This document shows, piece after piece, positions 1-12,516 of a stretch of 64,000 nt of DNA (the stretch's first letter is position 1; each line of letters begins with the position of its first letter). The stretch comes from Cercospora beticola (taxonomy: Eukaryota; Ascomycota; Dothideomycetes; Mycosphaerellales; Mycosphaerellaceae). The position numbers and the translations under genes are program-made. The stretch covers positions 3,968,001 to 4,032,000 of the forward strand of contig NC_088938.1 of NCBI RefSeq assembly GCF_033473495.1, given 5' to 3'. The notes under the pieces are model-generated. The model was not told where the DNA came from and made no database searches. It worked only from the letters and a program-made list of their open reading frames with translations.

Positions 1-1266
1 AGCTATAATTAAAGTACTAAGGCTATAGCTATCTACGTTATCGTATTATTATATTTCAAAAATCTTAGATTTCGGCCTAATTTAGTCTAATTAGGATAGC
101 TGTCTAATTAGATTGCTTATTAAACACGTTAGTGCCCACGCTGTCTAGCATCTATCGCCGATAAGTGTCGAACGGCTCCTGTATACGACAAGTTATCTCA
201 GGAAGCATCTACAACTTCACTGTGCCCGCTGCTCAGATCCGAGTCCCGACCTAAGAAGAACATCCACCGCGAGCGGTAACTACAGTACTGCTCCCTCCTC
301 AATAATTGTCCTCAACAAGCTGCAAGGCTGGACCCTTTGCGTACCTCAGTGGCGGTTCAGCTATCAGCCATCCGCCGTTCCCTGCATTTTGCACCTGACG
401 CCGTCTGAACGCCGCCTGACGCCGCTCGACGCCTCTGGGGTCGTCAGTGGCTTAGAATTCCTCTTCTCCACAAATCGACTTCACCCACAAATTGAACTCT
501 GGGGAAGACCTTTCACGTAAGTTTTCGTCCTAGTCTGCATGTAGAGCTGGATCTTCGGGACTATAGAAGCTCCCTCTTGCGATCTATGAGCAAGTCTGTG
601 ATGGGAGAAGTACCAGAACCTCTTGGAAGACATGACATGCCTCTGCGCTGGAGGTGACATATTCTCCGACAATCATTCTGTTGTGTCATTGTGCTGCTCT
701 TGGTAATGCTTGTCAGCTCGAAAGGTGCATGTGATTTGAGAGACTTTCAAGGATCGTCGGCCCCAAGAATATACTTTCTGTTCCTGAGCGAACGCACTTG
801 GACAGCCGGCTGACCGAAAGTGCCGAATACAGACGTTTACATGCCGATCCTTCAGTTTCTAGCAGTGCCAATGCGGGCACTTGGTGCTGCTGACAATGTA
901 CAATGCGCTCAGTGGCTCGCCACTTGCGTTAACTCTAGCAAAGAAGCATAATTTCCCCAGCCAGGGCGCTCCGGCTTCTGCTCTAGTCTTGGCTGTGGCT
1001 TTTGGAACCAATGAGAACAACGCCCGAATCAACCCCGGATACTACTGTACTCAACATCCACAACGTTGTGACGCTTGTGGGAGAGTGCAATATGGGACGA
1101 AGTCACTTGCCGGCCTGGATCGTCGGACGCCACAACGGCTTTCGACAAGACAGGCAAGTCGAAGTATAGTCTTACGCGGTTGTTCGAGGAATACAAGTAG
1201 ACCAATTTCTCCCACAACTCTCTCGAGCGTTCAGCAATTTCACATTCACCCTCTCGAACAATCATC
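1..1266. other. AT-rich left edge and peroxidase upstream region, no gene
   Basis: No convincing coding region is visible. The first 120 bases are clearly AT-rich and TpA-rich (repeated ctata/agcta words), unlike the rest, and resemble the edge of a decayed or repeat-induced-point-mutated sequence. The last few hundred bases are the presumed promoter and leader of the peroxidase gene that follows. Confidence 0.5.
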
Positions 1267-2822
1267 ATGGTCGGGACACTTTTCTCTACAGCCCTCCTCC
1301 TCAATGGAGCTGTGGCCTTCCCTCACATCGCGGAGATGGTCGCGAAGCAGAAGCGACAGGTGCCAGAGGGTGCCATCCCCTTCCCAGAGTGGCCTGGCAC
1401 TCCGAACCACGCCATCTTCAGCGGTTTCGACGCTGAGCAGCAACTCGTGTCGGTCTCTGGTGAGCACGAGTTCCGACCACCGGGACCAGGCGACATCAGA
1501 GGTCCATGCGCTGGCTTGAACTCAGCAGCCAACCACGGGTATGTTCTCTCATACGACGATGAACGCAGTGGCGACTGACTTTTGTATAAAGATACATTCC
1601 ACGCGACGGAATTGCGACACCAGAGGCTATCAACACTGGTCTTTGGGAGGCGTTCTCGCTCGATGGCACCGCGACACTCTTCCTGAACACCGCGACCTCG
1701 GTAAGCAATATCATACTCGTCGCTGAAGGTTATCAAGATACTAATATATCATCAGTTTTTCAACGGAGACCCATTCTCAGGTCGCTGGTCGATCGGACCT
1801 CACTCGCCCAAGACGAACTCACTGGGCGCTGTCGGAAACCTTCTCGGCAACCAGACCGGTATCTGCGCATACGGACACTTGCGATCAGAAGGAGATGCCT
1901 CCATCACTCGCGGTGACTGGTTGGCACCAGCGATGGCCTCCAACTGCATTTCATACCCACAGTTCTTGCAAGAACTTTTCGACGTTGCGGACGAGATGGG
2001 CGGTGGTCTCATCACCCCACGTGTGCTTGCTCAGCACTCTTCCAACCGCAAGAAGTACAGCATTGCCAACAACCCCAACTACTGTAAGTTCGCCCATAGC
2101 ACATGTCGATGGACCAAGCTCACCCATCTCCAGTCTCGCCACCATATGCTGGTGTTGCTTTCACCTTTGGTGCCCACATGTTCGCCTTCCAGTTGCTTGC
2201 CAACCACTCTGCTGAAGAGCCACGCGGTTTCTTGACCAAGGAGGTCTTTATGGAGCACTTTGGCTACGACCGTGACGACCAAGGCAACCTCCGATACGTA
2301 AGTTGACTCGAGTCTTATATCATCGCCCTCGAATTGCCGCTAACTTTCAATTAATAGACTTTTGGCCACGAGCGCATCCCAGAGAACTGGTATAAGCGCT
2401 CCGAGCAAGACCCATGGACCCTCACCGATATTGTGGTCTCTACCGCCCAGCAATGCGCCACCTACCCAGGTAACTGCCAAGTCGGCGGCAACACCGGTAC
2501 AGTCAACAGTTTCAAGGGTGTCGATCTCACCGACCTCTCCGGAGGACTTATCAACAGCGTCGAAGACTTCCAGGACCCCAACCAGCTGGGCTGCTTCATT
2601 GCACAGAGCATTAAGGCTGATACTCCTTCCGCTTTGTCGAACGTCTTCGAGGGACCACTCTTGTCGCAAGCTCTCAACCTAATCGACAGCAAGCTTGCGC
2701 CAGCACTTCGCGGACTTGGAAACTGCCCCAATGTGCCTGAGGGCAAAGGTTTGGGCGAGGTTGATGCTCCTTTCCCAGGTGCGAGCAGTGCTTCGGAGGG
2801 TCCTCGTGGTCCTTTCCGTTAA
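1267..2822 (+). CDS. secreted heme-thiolate peroxidase (chloroperoxidase / unspecific peroxygenase family)
   Basis: Five exons are inferred: 1267-1538, 1592-1700, 1756-2083, 2134-2297 and 2358-2822. All have consistent phase and together give about 445 residues, which fits the long class of fungal unspecific peroxygenases. Residues 1-18 form a signal peptide (MVGTLFSTALLLNGAVAF). The proximal heme ligand is Cys81 in RGPCAGLNSAANHGY. The family usually has Pro-Cys-Pro here; this protein has Pro-Cys-Ala. The acidic distal motif Glu-Gly-Asp is at about 172-174 (RSEGDASITRGDW), as in long peroxygenases. These enzymes use hydrogen peroxide to halogenate or oxygenate organic substrates outside the cell; the substrate cannot be read from sequence. 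It is convergent with the gene ending at 3058. The family call is firm and exon borders are well supported by frame. Confidence 0.9.
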
Positions 2823-3057
2823 ATGTTAGGAATATTGGAATAAGGAATGAGATGATGTAATGATATATCATGTATAGCATAGCTTAGATGCTAATTGCTA
2901 CAGCACAGCATATATGCTGATGCCAGGAATGAAATGAAATGAAACGTATAACATATTTCTATCTCAAAAAATGTTTCACAATGCTCCTGTCTGGGCCAGC
3001 GAAGACATCGTTGTGCATTTCTAGACACGCACTCACTGACAGGTATCATCAATGGAA

Positions 3058-4248
3058 TCAAAACGCAAAATCCTTCGAAACAAGAACAGAACTCCAATAA
3101 TCATTCCATTCCTCGTGGGCGTTGGGGGCACTCTCATCATCAGCAGGAGAAGTCTCCCACGTCATTTCTACTTCTTTCCACGGCCGCTCCAAAGCTCCAT
3201 CTTTATCTATCGTCGTAACAATCGCTCTCGGAATTCCAATAAAAGGAGCCTCATCTTCCTCATTTCCCGTTTCTGCCCATGTCAACATGATTCTCCCATC
3301 GGCGAGATCAATGGCTTGGAGATTCTGGCACGTGTACCAATTTGGACGTCCAAAGTCGTAGATGGGTTCTTCTTGGATGGCTTTTACTATGGTGGAGGGG
3401 GATGCGACGGAGCCGTCGGGACGGAGATTTATGTAGTTTACTTCGATCCAGCCGGTCATTTGTTTGAAGAGGTATAGGCGACGTTTTGGAGGTGAAGTGT
3501 CTGTGTATCGACTCCTAGCGAAAGCGTAGGTCGGTGCCTCGTTCATGCCGGAGCCGAGTTCAACGGCATACGAAGTCCAAAGAGAACTTTTCGAGATGGA
3601 GAGTTTATCGAATTCGCTCGCTCTCATTTGTTCGACAAATACGTAATTCGGTCGGACGGAGTCTTCTCTTCTGTCCAATTTCAAGTGATAAACGTACTTG
3701 ATTTCTGGATCTGTGCTCTGCACCAGTTTGGTACACTGTCCAAATGTCTCTTTAGTATTTGTGCTGTATTTCACTGCCGTCCAGTCGGAGCCCGCTGCAC
3801 TTTGTGCCATGAGCGGGATTGCAGTCGAAACTTCATTTCTTTCGGAATTTCCTTCTACTGAAACGCTGACCAGTTCTCCGCGTACTACCATACCAGGTTG
3901 CTGATCGGAAGGGCTGGTTATTGCATTCACATGCTCGACGGAAACAAGACTAAAGTGTGGCCCGATGCGCCAGAGGTCGATGTTGCGCTGATGGTCATTG
4001 AGGTCGAATTCGTCGCGAAGCTTCCCGTAGGCGACGAAAAGGATCAACTGCTGCGTGTAGTCGTACATTGGCACAGATGTTGCCATGCTACTAATGGGAA
4101 AATTGTCCACGCTCGCGATGATCTGCGGGTTTTGGATTGATGCTTTAAGTCCATTGTCTGCAGTATTTTCGATCTTGCCAAGGTACGCTCGCACATCTTT
4201 CTCACTGATGCGGAGAAAGACCAAGTGATGTTCAGGTTCAGAGCCCAT
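3058..4248 (-). CDS. hypothetical protein, possible partner of the adjacent RHS/Tc-like gene
   Basis: A single open frame of 396 residues starts with ATG and has no recognisable family. It has no signal peptide or clear membrane segment. The composition is rich in alternating polar and aromatic stretches with repeated Tyr/Trp strand-like segments (for example RRLYLFKQMTGWIEVNYIN and GRIMLTWAETGNEEDEAP), which suggests an all-beta fold, perhaps propeller-like; this is inference. It lies 457 bases downstream of the large RHS gene on the same strand. In bacterial polymorphic toxin loci that position is often held by an immunity or accessory gene, but no homology shows this here. A GTGAGC donor-like site near 4392 and a CAG just before the ATG leave open an upstream exon, so the N-terminus is uncertain. 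Confidence 0.65.
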   Translation of the reverse strand: MGSEPEHHLVFLRISEKDVRAYLGKIENTADNGLKASIQNPQIIASVDNFPISSMATSVPMYDYTQQLILFVAYGKLRDEFDLNDHQRNIDLWRIGPHFSLVSVEHVNAITSPSDQQPGMVVRGELVSVSVEGNSERNEVSTAIPLMAQSAAGSDWTAVKYSTNTKETFGQCTKLVQSTDPEIKYVYHLKLDRREDSVRPNYVFVEQMRASEFDKLSISKSSLWTSYAVELGSGMNEAPTYAFARSRYTDTSPPKRRLYLFKQMTGWIEVNYINLRPDGSVASPSTIVKAIQEEPIYDFGRPNWYTCQNLQAIDLADGRIMLTWAETGNEEDEAPFIGIPRAIVTTIDKDGALERPWKEVEMTWETSPADDESAPNAHEEWNDYWSSVLVSKDFAF

Positions 4249-4705
4249 ACTGGCGTTCGTTGGTAGGACCGAACGGTGGAGAGGGTAGGATTGTCTTAGG
4301 TTGGAGAAATCCTCGGCGATGCCGCCAGCTGCAATTTTTGATATGTATAGCTTGGCTGTGAACGTCGCAGCAGCAGATGCTCACCTCCCAAAAGTTGCAC
4401 TTCCGGCGGGGCTCTAACTCGTACCAGCTCTGTCCCAGACGCTAGCCAGTTCGCCTGGTCTGGACTGCGATGGTTCAGCTTCAGACCCACAGGGCTTGCA
4501 TAAGAGCTTCAGGACGCGCATCTCGGTTCTGTGCAGATAGCAGACTAAGCGGTGGCGTTCGTCACCGTTGTCACGCGTACATGCACTATTCAATTGATCG
4601 TGATACAAGCGTCCTAATCAGATTGTTAGCTTCGACGCCTATGAAACCGTCGCTTTGATGCCACGGAGATATCGTACTTGTATGCTATAGTATTCGCTAG
4701 CAACT
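4249..4705. other. gap between RHS gene and its downstream neighbour
   Basis: There is no clear gene. On the minus strand a short open stretch (about 4414-4608) ends before a GTGAGC donor-like site, so a 5' exon or leader of the downstream gene may lie here. I could not link it in frame. Confidence 0.3.
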
Positions 4706-7700
4706 TCACTTCGACTTAGGTACAATGCCCATTTCTTTCGCTGCCCAGTAGCCAACTTTCCAAGTTGGGCTTAAAGCGGCTTTGCCCCCAGTCTTCAATA
4801 TTTGTTTCGTCAAACCCGTCCACTATAGCAGAAAACGCAAAGTCAGCACATAACTCTTTCATCAGCATATTTTCCAGAGTATGACTTACCGGGTTATAAG
4901 GCTTCGGTTCCAAAATCTTTCGAACGCCCGTGAAACTCCTCAATTTGAAGCTGCCTTCAAATTTGTTGATACCCAGCAGCTTGTTCGGAGAATCACTCGT
5001 CGGCTTCGAGGGGCCTTTGGCGCCGAAGAAAGCTCCTGTGGCGGCGCCCATGAGGAAAGACGTCGCGGCTCCCTCAAAGAGATTGTGATGCTGGCCATAG
5101 AACAGGTTCTCCGTACCTCTTTCGGCTGCCTTGGAAAGTACGGAGGTAGTACCACCAATGGCACCTTTGGCCAGCATCCGGTAACCTGTACTTGCGATTT
5201 TGGCGGGGCCTGCGAAAGCACCGGCAGCGCCTGCGGCAGCACCAATGGCGCCGTTGACTAGTACAGTAGTCCCAAAACCGGCCCTGCACAAGAGAATTAG
5301 CATTTGAGACTCGTTTCGGTTATTCAACGATTGTAACTTACCAAAACTTCCCGGTGTCCTGCTCATCTCTATGGTTCGCAGAATAGAAGATGCCAGCGAC
5401 ACCTCCGCTTGCGAGGAATCCAACGGCGGCTGCAGCCAGAGGAGCAGCCGCACCGCCAGTGGCCACAGTTACCACTACCGCAGCGGCGACAAGGGCAACA
5501 CCGGCGACAACTCCCAAGACTGCTGACCATGTCCAGTGCCCAGTCGGATCAATATTATTGATCGGATCATTATTTTCAAAAGTGTACCGGTTCAACCCGT
5601 CTGTACGAATGAGAGAAGGTATGTCCAGAATGTCGTCCGGAGTCGTGAATCGGCCCACAAGAGGATCGTACCATCTGCCACCAAAGTTGACGAGATCAGT
5701 CTCGTCATCAGTGTAGTTACCTTCGTAGCACGCGCTCTTGTCCCTTTGGGTAGATGTGCCGTCTTGTGGAGCCAGCAGACCAAAGTCATCGTAGTCGAAC
5801 TTGTCTTTCAAGCTGCCATTGCTGCCATCGAACGTATGCGTTATGTTCCCTTTCGTGTCTGCAAATGCGACGTTGATCACCGAGTCGGTCTTGAGGGCAC
5901 GAATTGGGGCCAGAGATTCGCATGCTTGTGTTAAGCTGGCCAGCAAAGGTACTGTGCCCCTATGGTCATCAGTGCCTTGGAATTTGTGTCGAATCGTCGA
6001 TTCGCCCTCTGAGCTGACGTGGATGCTGAAGTCATCGTCAAAGAACAAGTCTGTAGATCCATTAGAGTGTTTGCGTTGCAGCGTTTCGCCATCCTGGTCT
6101 GCAAGGTATTGGATAGAAATCTTGCGAGAACTGTCATTCATGCCTTGCAAAGCGCCAAATGAATCGTACGCGAAGTCAAACGCAGACTTCTCAGTCACGC
6201 GCTTGGCGGTCCGGCCAACGCTATCGTATCTAATGTCGAAGATACTGGCATCGTCTTTACTTCCTCTCGCAAACCCCGGGCCATACTCAATAGCTGTCCC
6301 GCGCCGGGATTTGAGGTTACCTGCATCATCGTAGGCATACGAGTTGAGGTCCTTTCCATTGATCTGTGAGGATGCAAGCCGCTTGCCTTGATAACTATAG
6401 TCAGTGATAGAGCCCGAAACGAGTTCCTGTTTGCGCGAGATCTGATCTAAGTCGTTGTAGAAGTAATGCTCGTCAACCAGTGTCTGGCCGTTCGAAGTGA
6501 GGGCATGGCTGACAGGGAAGCCCTGCGAATCATGTGCCCAGACATGCGTGAAAGGTTGCGCAATGGAACTGCCAGAGAGCACAAGCTTCTCTGGCCTTCC
6601 CGCGGGATTGAAAGCAGTGGTTTCTGCCTTTAACGTCCACGAAGAGTCCTTATTGCTGGTCAGGCTGCTGGTCGTGATGACCGACCCGTGGTACTGGTGT
6701 TGCAAGCGAGCACCATCTGGAAGGACCTTTTCTACCACTTGATCCTGCCAATTGTACGACAGAGATGTTGTGTAGCTTGAGCCATCACTGAGAATTAACG
6801 TACGAGAGTGCACACGGCCGCGATGATCGTATGTATAGTCCCAGCGGAGGTCAAAAGGTTCTTTTGGCCCTTGCCGATAAACGGTAATCGACGAGACACT
6901 TTCGAATCCAGAACTGTTGTATGTGTATTGAATTGTTCTGCCATCACCACCAATCTTCTCCAGGAGCCGCCCCTTGTCATCTCGTCGATAAGTGATAGTC
7001 TCTCCCGCTGCGTTGGACTGCGACACTAACTGGTGTGCCGCATCGTAGCGATAGACAAATGCACCTGTCTTCTCTGCTGTTGTGTTCTGGTATACGTTAT
7101 CGAGACTGACTATGTCTCCTCGCGTGTTGTATGCACGAGTTTCGACTTGTCCTGCGGGATCTGTGCATTGCACTAATCGACCGAAAGCATCATGCTGGAA
7201 TGTAGATTTCAGACCATTCTCGTCTATGTTCTCGATAACGAGGTCTTCGTTCTCGCGATGTATGTAGCGCCGTTCCAGTACAGCGAGCTGCTTCGCATTC
7301 GTGAATGAGGTTGAATCCTCGGAAGATAGCGTACGCTCTTGAACCCTTGCACCGCCATCAAGATATGCGGATGCCGTAACGATGAAGTGGTCCCCTCCTT
7401 GATGCGTAGGCCGAACTCGAGACACTGGACGGCCAAGACCATCCATCACGGAACGAACGCCTGCTGTGACGGCAGGCAACCACTGCAGGCCATCGGACAT
7501 GGGGACTTGAACGGGCAAACTTTCGAACACTTTCTGGCCTTGTGAGTCCAGTTCCCAGTAGAGCCAAGTTCCATGTGCATCTTGCGCATCTCGGGAGCTA
7601 CGTTTGCGGACCTGTTTGATGCAGTCTACGTAATCAACAACTTCGTGACGACCAGTATCGCCCTCGTGCGAAAATGTTGTAACCTTGACCGCAATGTAGG

Positions 7701-10700
7701 GAGATCCTGGTGGACTTTGCTGCCTCTCAAAGTCGATACTGCGGTGAGGATCGAGCTGACTTTGCAAGAGAATTGTCATCAAGCTGGCGTCTGCTGTTAC
7801 CGACTCGCAAGTCAGAAACTGCTGTGCGGCTATCTGGTCACTGCCTTGAAGTGCCGCTCTTGCGCGACTCTCGCGTACTCGCCCGAAAGCATCCAAGCGA
7901 TAACACGTAAGCATGCCATCGGGTTCTTGTTTGGCGACCTCAAGACCACTGGCGTTGTCAAAAGCTGTCAACTCCACGTGCTGAACACCATCACCCTCTT
8001 CAAGAACCTTGATTGGGAAGGTGTGGAAGACATCATCGTAGGTGGTGATTCGGCGAAGACCAGCTGCATCGACAGAGAGTACTTCTTTCCCATATTCGTC
8101 AAAAGTGATTTGCCGAGTCGAAAAGGCGCCAACATCGGTCGACCATTCTGATACTGCTTTCAAGATGGCGCGTGCCGTCTCGTTCTCGTATATTTTTAAA
8201 GAACAGTCTCCATCCTCGAATTTCGACAAATCGGTGTTGCTCTCCTTCGAGCTCAGCTTTTCTGCCACCAGTACGTTCGTCACGCCATCAATGGCAGTGT
8301 AAGAGCAGCGCTTCCACGATTGGAACATCAGCTGGTCCCGCTGAGTCTCCCACAGCGATCGTAGCACCATATTGCCCAAATCATCATAGGCATATTGGGT
8401 AGCGTTCGACCTTACGGGGGATCCTGAGTCAATCAGATCAGTCTGCTCGAGCAGGCGATTGATACGATACACTTTCCATGGGCCAACAGCCCTCGAGCGC
8501 ACTCCAAATGAAGTCTTGACAGAGCGCAGCAGAGTGCCGTCGCTGGCTTGTTTGGTATCGACCTGCGACTTGGTACCAGTGAGCGGCCAGCTTTGGTGAT
8601 ACTTTTCAGATGTCAATACGCCATCAACGACGTTGGTACTGTGGATCTGTTCAAAGCCCTGCCATCCTCGTCCAGATACACTGACTCGAGCTTTCTCGTA
8701 AGACTTCTTGATGGTGACACTGTAGTCGAAACTGTTGATAGAGGCATCATTGCGATGCTGAAGCTGGGTTACGACAAGGCTCGGCGCCGCAATAACAGTG
8801 TAGCCATCCTTAGTAGTATTCTCGTATCTGGTCCAGTCAACTTGCGGGTTGTAGACAGCAGGATCAGTCAGAGAGCCGTATGTCAGGCTCGACCGCAGTC
8901 CCATTGGGTCCTGCGCCCATGATAGCAAGCCAGTCGCATTAGCTTGATTGTATACAGGAACCACGCGAGGCACGCCATTTTCGATGGTATGGAAGAGCCA
9001 ATCTCCTGTCCCATTCCCGTTGATATCTGACGAAACGACTTGCATGTTCTTGCCCGGCAGGTTCCTGGCGATAGTGGTCGACGTAATCTCAGTCAACAAG
9101 CCATCACTGCGTCCCTCTACAGTCAGAGAGAGGTATGATTTCATTGTTCGCTCCTGGTAGACATAGCTCAGACTTGGATAATTTGAACCATTGGCGTTGG
9201 TGACGTAGAACTCGCCAGGTCGATCGCTACTAAGTGGTTGCTCTGCGGCGATTGATTTTGACACTGTGTCTCCGTATTTCTTAAAACCACCAGCACCGTC
9301 GCCCAAGAAGATGTCAAAAGTGAACACCACCATACCACCTTTCCACTCCGCTCGTGCAAGGACCACATCTTGAACGCCATCGGCATTGATGTCACACGGG
9401 AGGACGCTCGGCTTGACTTTGTCAATACCAGATTGAATGGGTTTTCCGAGTGCCGACTTTGCAGTCTCTTTGAAGCCAGCAGTTGAATCCAACGCCTTGA
9501 CCAGACTGAATGTAGTAGCCATTAATTGGACCTGGCCCATCCCGAGATCCTTTGCCCAGATTCTTACGAGACTTTTGGTATCTGTGACAGCATGACGAAG
9601 CTGAAACCAATCGATAGTATTTACGTTATCGTATGCGGTCGGCGAGAGAATAGCGTCTCGAAGATCAACCTGCCCATCTCGATTCAGTGCGGGGAAATTC
9701 CTGAAAGCCAGTTTCTGCTTGTCGGTAAATATCTGCACGATGTCTACTGTTCCTCGCCCGGTGAGATCCATGGCCATGAACTTGGACCCAGCGGTCCAAG
9801 GTAGATTCGTCTTCTTCGGCGTTGCGTTCTTGTATCCTGTGCCAACGCACTGGGAGATAGAGAAACATACTCTGTTGTCAGCATCAGGATACGGGACGAC
9901 AAAATCTGCTCGACCGTCGTTGTTCATGTCCGGACTCAGAATGCTGGGAAAGCCGTCCTTCATGCTGACAGATTGCAATGTGGCTTCAGCGCCTGGGCCT
10001 GTTGAAGGGTTCCAAGACACTGTGCCATCAACTTGTCTTTCTGCGAGGTACGTCTTGATCGACAGCTGTCGTGTAGCTTTGTTGTAACGCACACAAGCCA
10101 GATCTGCCATGCAACGGCCACTTATGTTCAGAGGGAATAGTGCAATGTTGCTCGTTGTGGCTGGCAGGTTGATCGTCGGTGGTGAGGCTGGCTTAAAGAG
10201 GTCTTTGCCAATTGCGCCGGCCGGCAATGCAGTCGTATAACCAAAAGTGGATGGCAGCAAGCTAACCTTCTTGCCATCTGATGTCGATGTTTCCGTGATC
10301 GACTTCAGATAGGAATCACCCGTGTCAATAGACCTCGAATATGCGAGTTCATAAGTGAGGTAAGGTTTCATGTTCCCTTCATGTAACCACCCAATGTGGA
10401 CTGAAGTAAGGATTGATGCCCACCTACACAGATCGCCCTGCACAGTCTGGATCATCACATCTGGACGATCGCTGTACTCCAACTGCACGATGCGAGCTGC
10501 TCGAATACCAGTCTTTTCGTTCCCAGAGTATTCCACGCTCGACAGATAACATGCATTGTCGTCCAGCTGCTGGACGTTGCGACCTCGCGGGTAGCCCGTG
10601 TAATTATAGGTCATGTAGTTGCCATGGTAGTCTGTCACCTTTTTGAGACGCCATTCCCGCACATTCTGCGAGCCAGAGACGAGCACTCTGGAATCTTCGG

Positions 10701-11142
10701 TCGTGCCATATTCCAGACGTTTTCCGGTAGACTCTTTGACATGGAATCCAGGTCCGACCGGAATGATAGTGCGCCTGACGTTTTCCACCTCTGTTGTATA
10801 TTCTGCATCCGCGCCTTCATAGGTGCCGGAGGTAAGCAACAGCTCAGCACCATCGAGGTTCAGCTTGGGCTTCGTCACATCATGATCGGCTGGCGGTGGA
10901 TTGAAGCTGTCGTATGCCAGCGAAGATGGTCCCCGGCGGACGCAAGAGAGACCTCCCAACGCCCACCCGGCCCCAAGACTACCATTTGGTCCACCTTGGC
11001 AGTACTCGAGGGAGAGTTCCGGTTCCACGTCATGAGTAATACCGGGAGGTAGAAGGAGTTTCAGAGAATATCTGGCCAGACCGCCTGAATCTGTGTCGAC
11101 TTTACCAACCTCTCTTCCGATGGCGGGTTGATCTGTAGACAT
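4706..11142 (-). CDS. Tc-toxin BC-like protein: SpvB, FG-GAP/VCBS, TcdB-middle and RHS repeats with core
   Basis: One 5.8-kb uninterrupted exon (5342-11142) plus two short 3' exons (4890-5283 and 4706-4822, joined across GTAAGT introns) encode about 2103 residues. Near the N-terminus is a SpvB-type segment (LPPGITHDVEPELSLEY, GSLGAGWALGGLS). FG-GAP/VCBS-like calcium-loop motifs follow (DMNNDGRADFVVPYP, DINADGVQDVVLARA, DINGNGTGDWLFH), then a TcdB-middle-like segment and many RHS/YD repeats. The RHS-associated core is at about residue 1815-1865 (NFGGRWYDPLVGRFTTPDD, NNIDPTGHW). After the core come about 240 residues rich in Ala/Gly hydrophobic stretches. This domain order is that of bacterial Tc toxin B and C components, where the RHS shell encloses a C-terminal effector. 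The family is known from bacteria with scattered fungal homologues, so bacterial origin is likely. No TcA-like pore gene is in the window. The role (toxin, defence or other) is inference. Confidence 0.85.
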
Positions 11143-12516
11143 CGTGCTGAGAACGTGTTGTGCTTCAGACTGGGGAGTTCTATGTCGTGATCATAAGTTA
11201 AATCGCACAAAGTAGCGCAGGTGAGGGCAGTCTCAATGCTAGAGCAGGAGCAATGGTCGTTCTACGCATTGTCGTCTGGCGGTCAGTGAAGCTAGGGTGG
11301 CGTACCTTTTTCAACCTTCTGCTCGTCTTCTCAGCTGCGGCGACTCCGGCAGCGCTCAAAGGACTAAATGCCTTCGCATCAGCGCCATGGACGCGGTCCT
11401 GCATTTACAGTTCTGTCCATATGTGCGCCGCTCTGTTTGAGGAACGCGTCCACGAGCAGTGGCCAGTTAAGGTCATCCTTAGCCCTCAAGCTCGCGAGTT
11501 GCATGATCTGGAGCTTTCTTAGCCGGCTACATGCAGTAAATGGACCACGTTAGAGCTGGGAGCTCTGCGTTGGTGCACATTGTGGCTTGAAGGCGGGACG
11601 CGTTGCAGACTCGCGTGGATATTCGAGGCTTGGCATTGGGCCAGACTCGTCTTCTCTTCGAATCTCGTCCAGCAACCTCGACTGCCATGTTGAGGATGCA
11701 GCGTAATGCTGCTGGCTCCAAGCTCTACCTGGAAAGATGAGACGACCTGGAGGTTTTTGTCTCTCTGCCGAAGGAGAATGTACGCTTTTGAGAAGACGAT
11801 ATGTGCCACTTGCTAGTGGGTAGCAAAAGCTGGTGTCGCCTTCTTCGACTTCTCCATTGGCGCGGGCCGCTGTCTGAAGGATCAGCCACGGGGCAGTAGC
11901 AGGAGTGCTGCTTCGACTAATCGTGAGATTCAGGCAAGGTCTGGTGAAGGCGAAGACGAGGCTGTTCTTGCCAGATCCTGGCATTGCTTGGCGATTCTCG
12001 TATCAAGACTTCACGCGTGTGCGCCGTCACATCTCCTCTCACAATACGCGGATCCTCCTTCGTACACTGACTGTATCCTCACCTGAAGGCTCACGCGAGT
12101 CGTCGCAGGCAATCATAAAATGACTCCACTCCACGTCGGAGATCGCGCCGATACTTCGGGATTCGCAGCGGCTCTGATGGCCAGATGTCGCGTTGCCGTG
12201 ATCGTATACGGATCAATCATCCATCTTCCTTCCACGACAAGAGGCGCAGAATGCAGCAAATACTTCAGTGTGCGAGCCATGACTTCCGCACACGCGCTGC
12301 CACTTCGGCCGCGGTCATCAACACGCGGCCGGAAGACATTGCGATGATCCACCGTCACCGTCACGGGCCACTTGACGCGGATCTTCGCACCTTGGACCCC
12401 TTTCGATGAAACCCTAACTAGAATCTAGAGTCGTTCCAACTTCTCTCAAACAACAATCCTCCAGTCTCTCGTTATTTTGCATAGCGTTTGTGGCTAACAG
12501 TTCTGCATTTCTCATT
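11143..12516. other. intergenic region upstream of RHS gene and desaturase
   Basis: This 1.37-kb divergent region lies between the RHS gene and the desaturase. Several short open frames exist on both strands (for example minus 11550-11984), but they show no domain, no consistent splicing and no recognisable composition. I treat it as promoters and leader sequence. Confidence 0.4.

Noticed and set aside
11550..11984. Minus-strand frame starting MPGSGKNSLV, resembling a P-loop
   Set aside because: The Walker-like start is too short and degenerate, and the rest shows no NTPase features.
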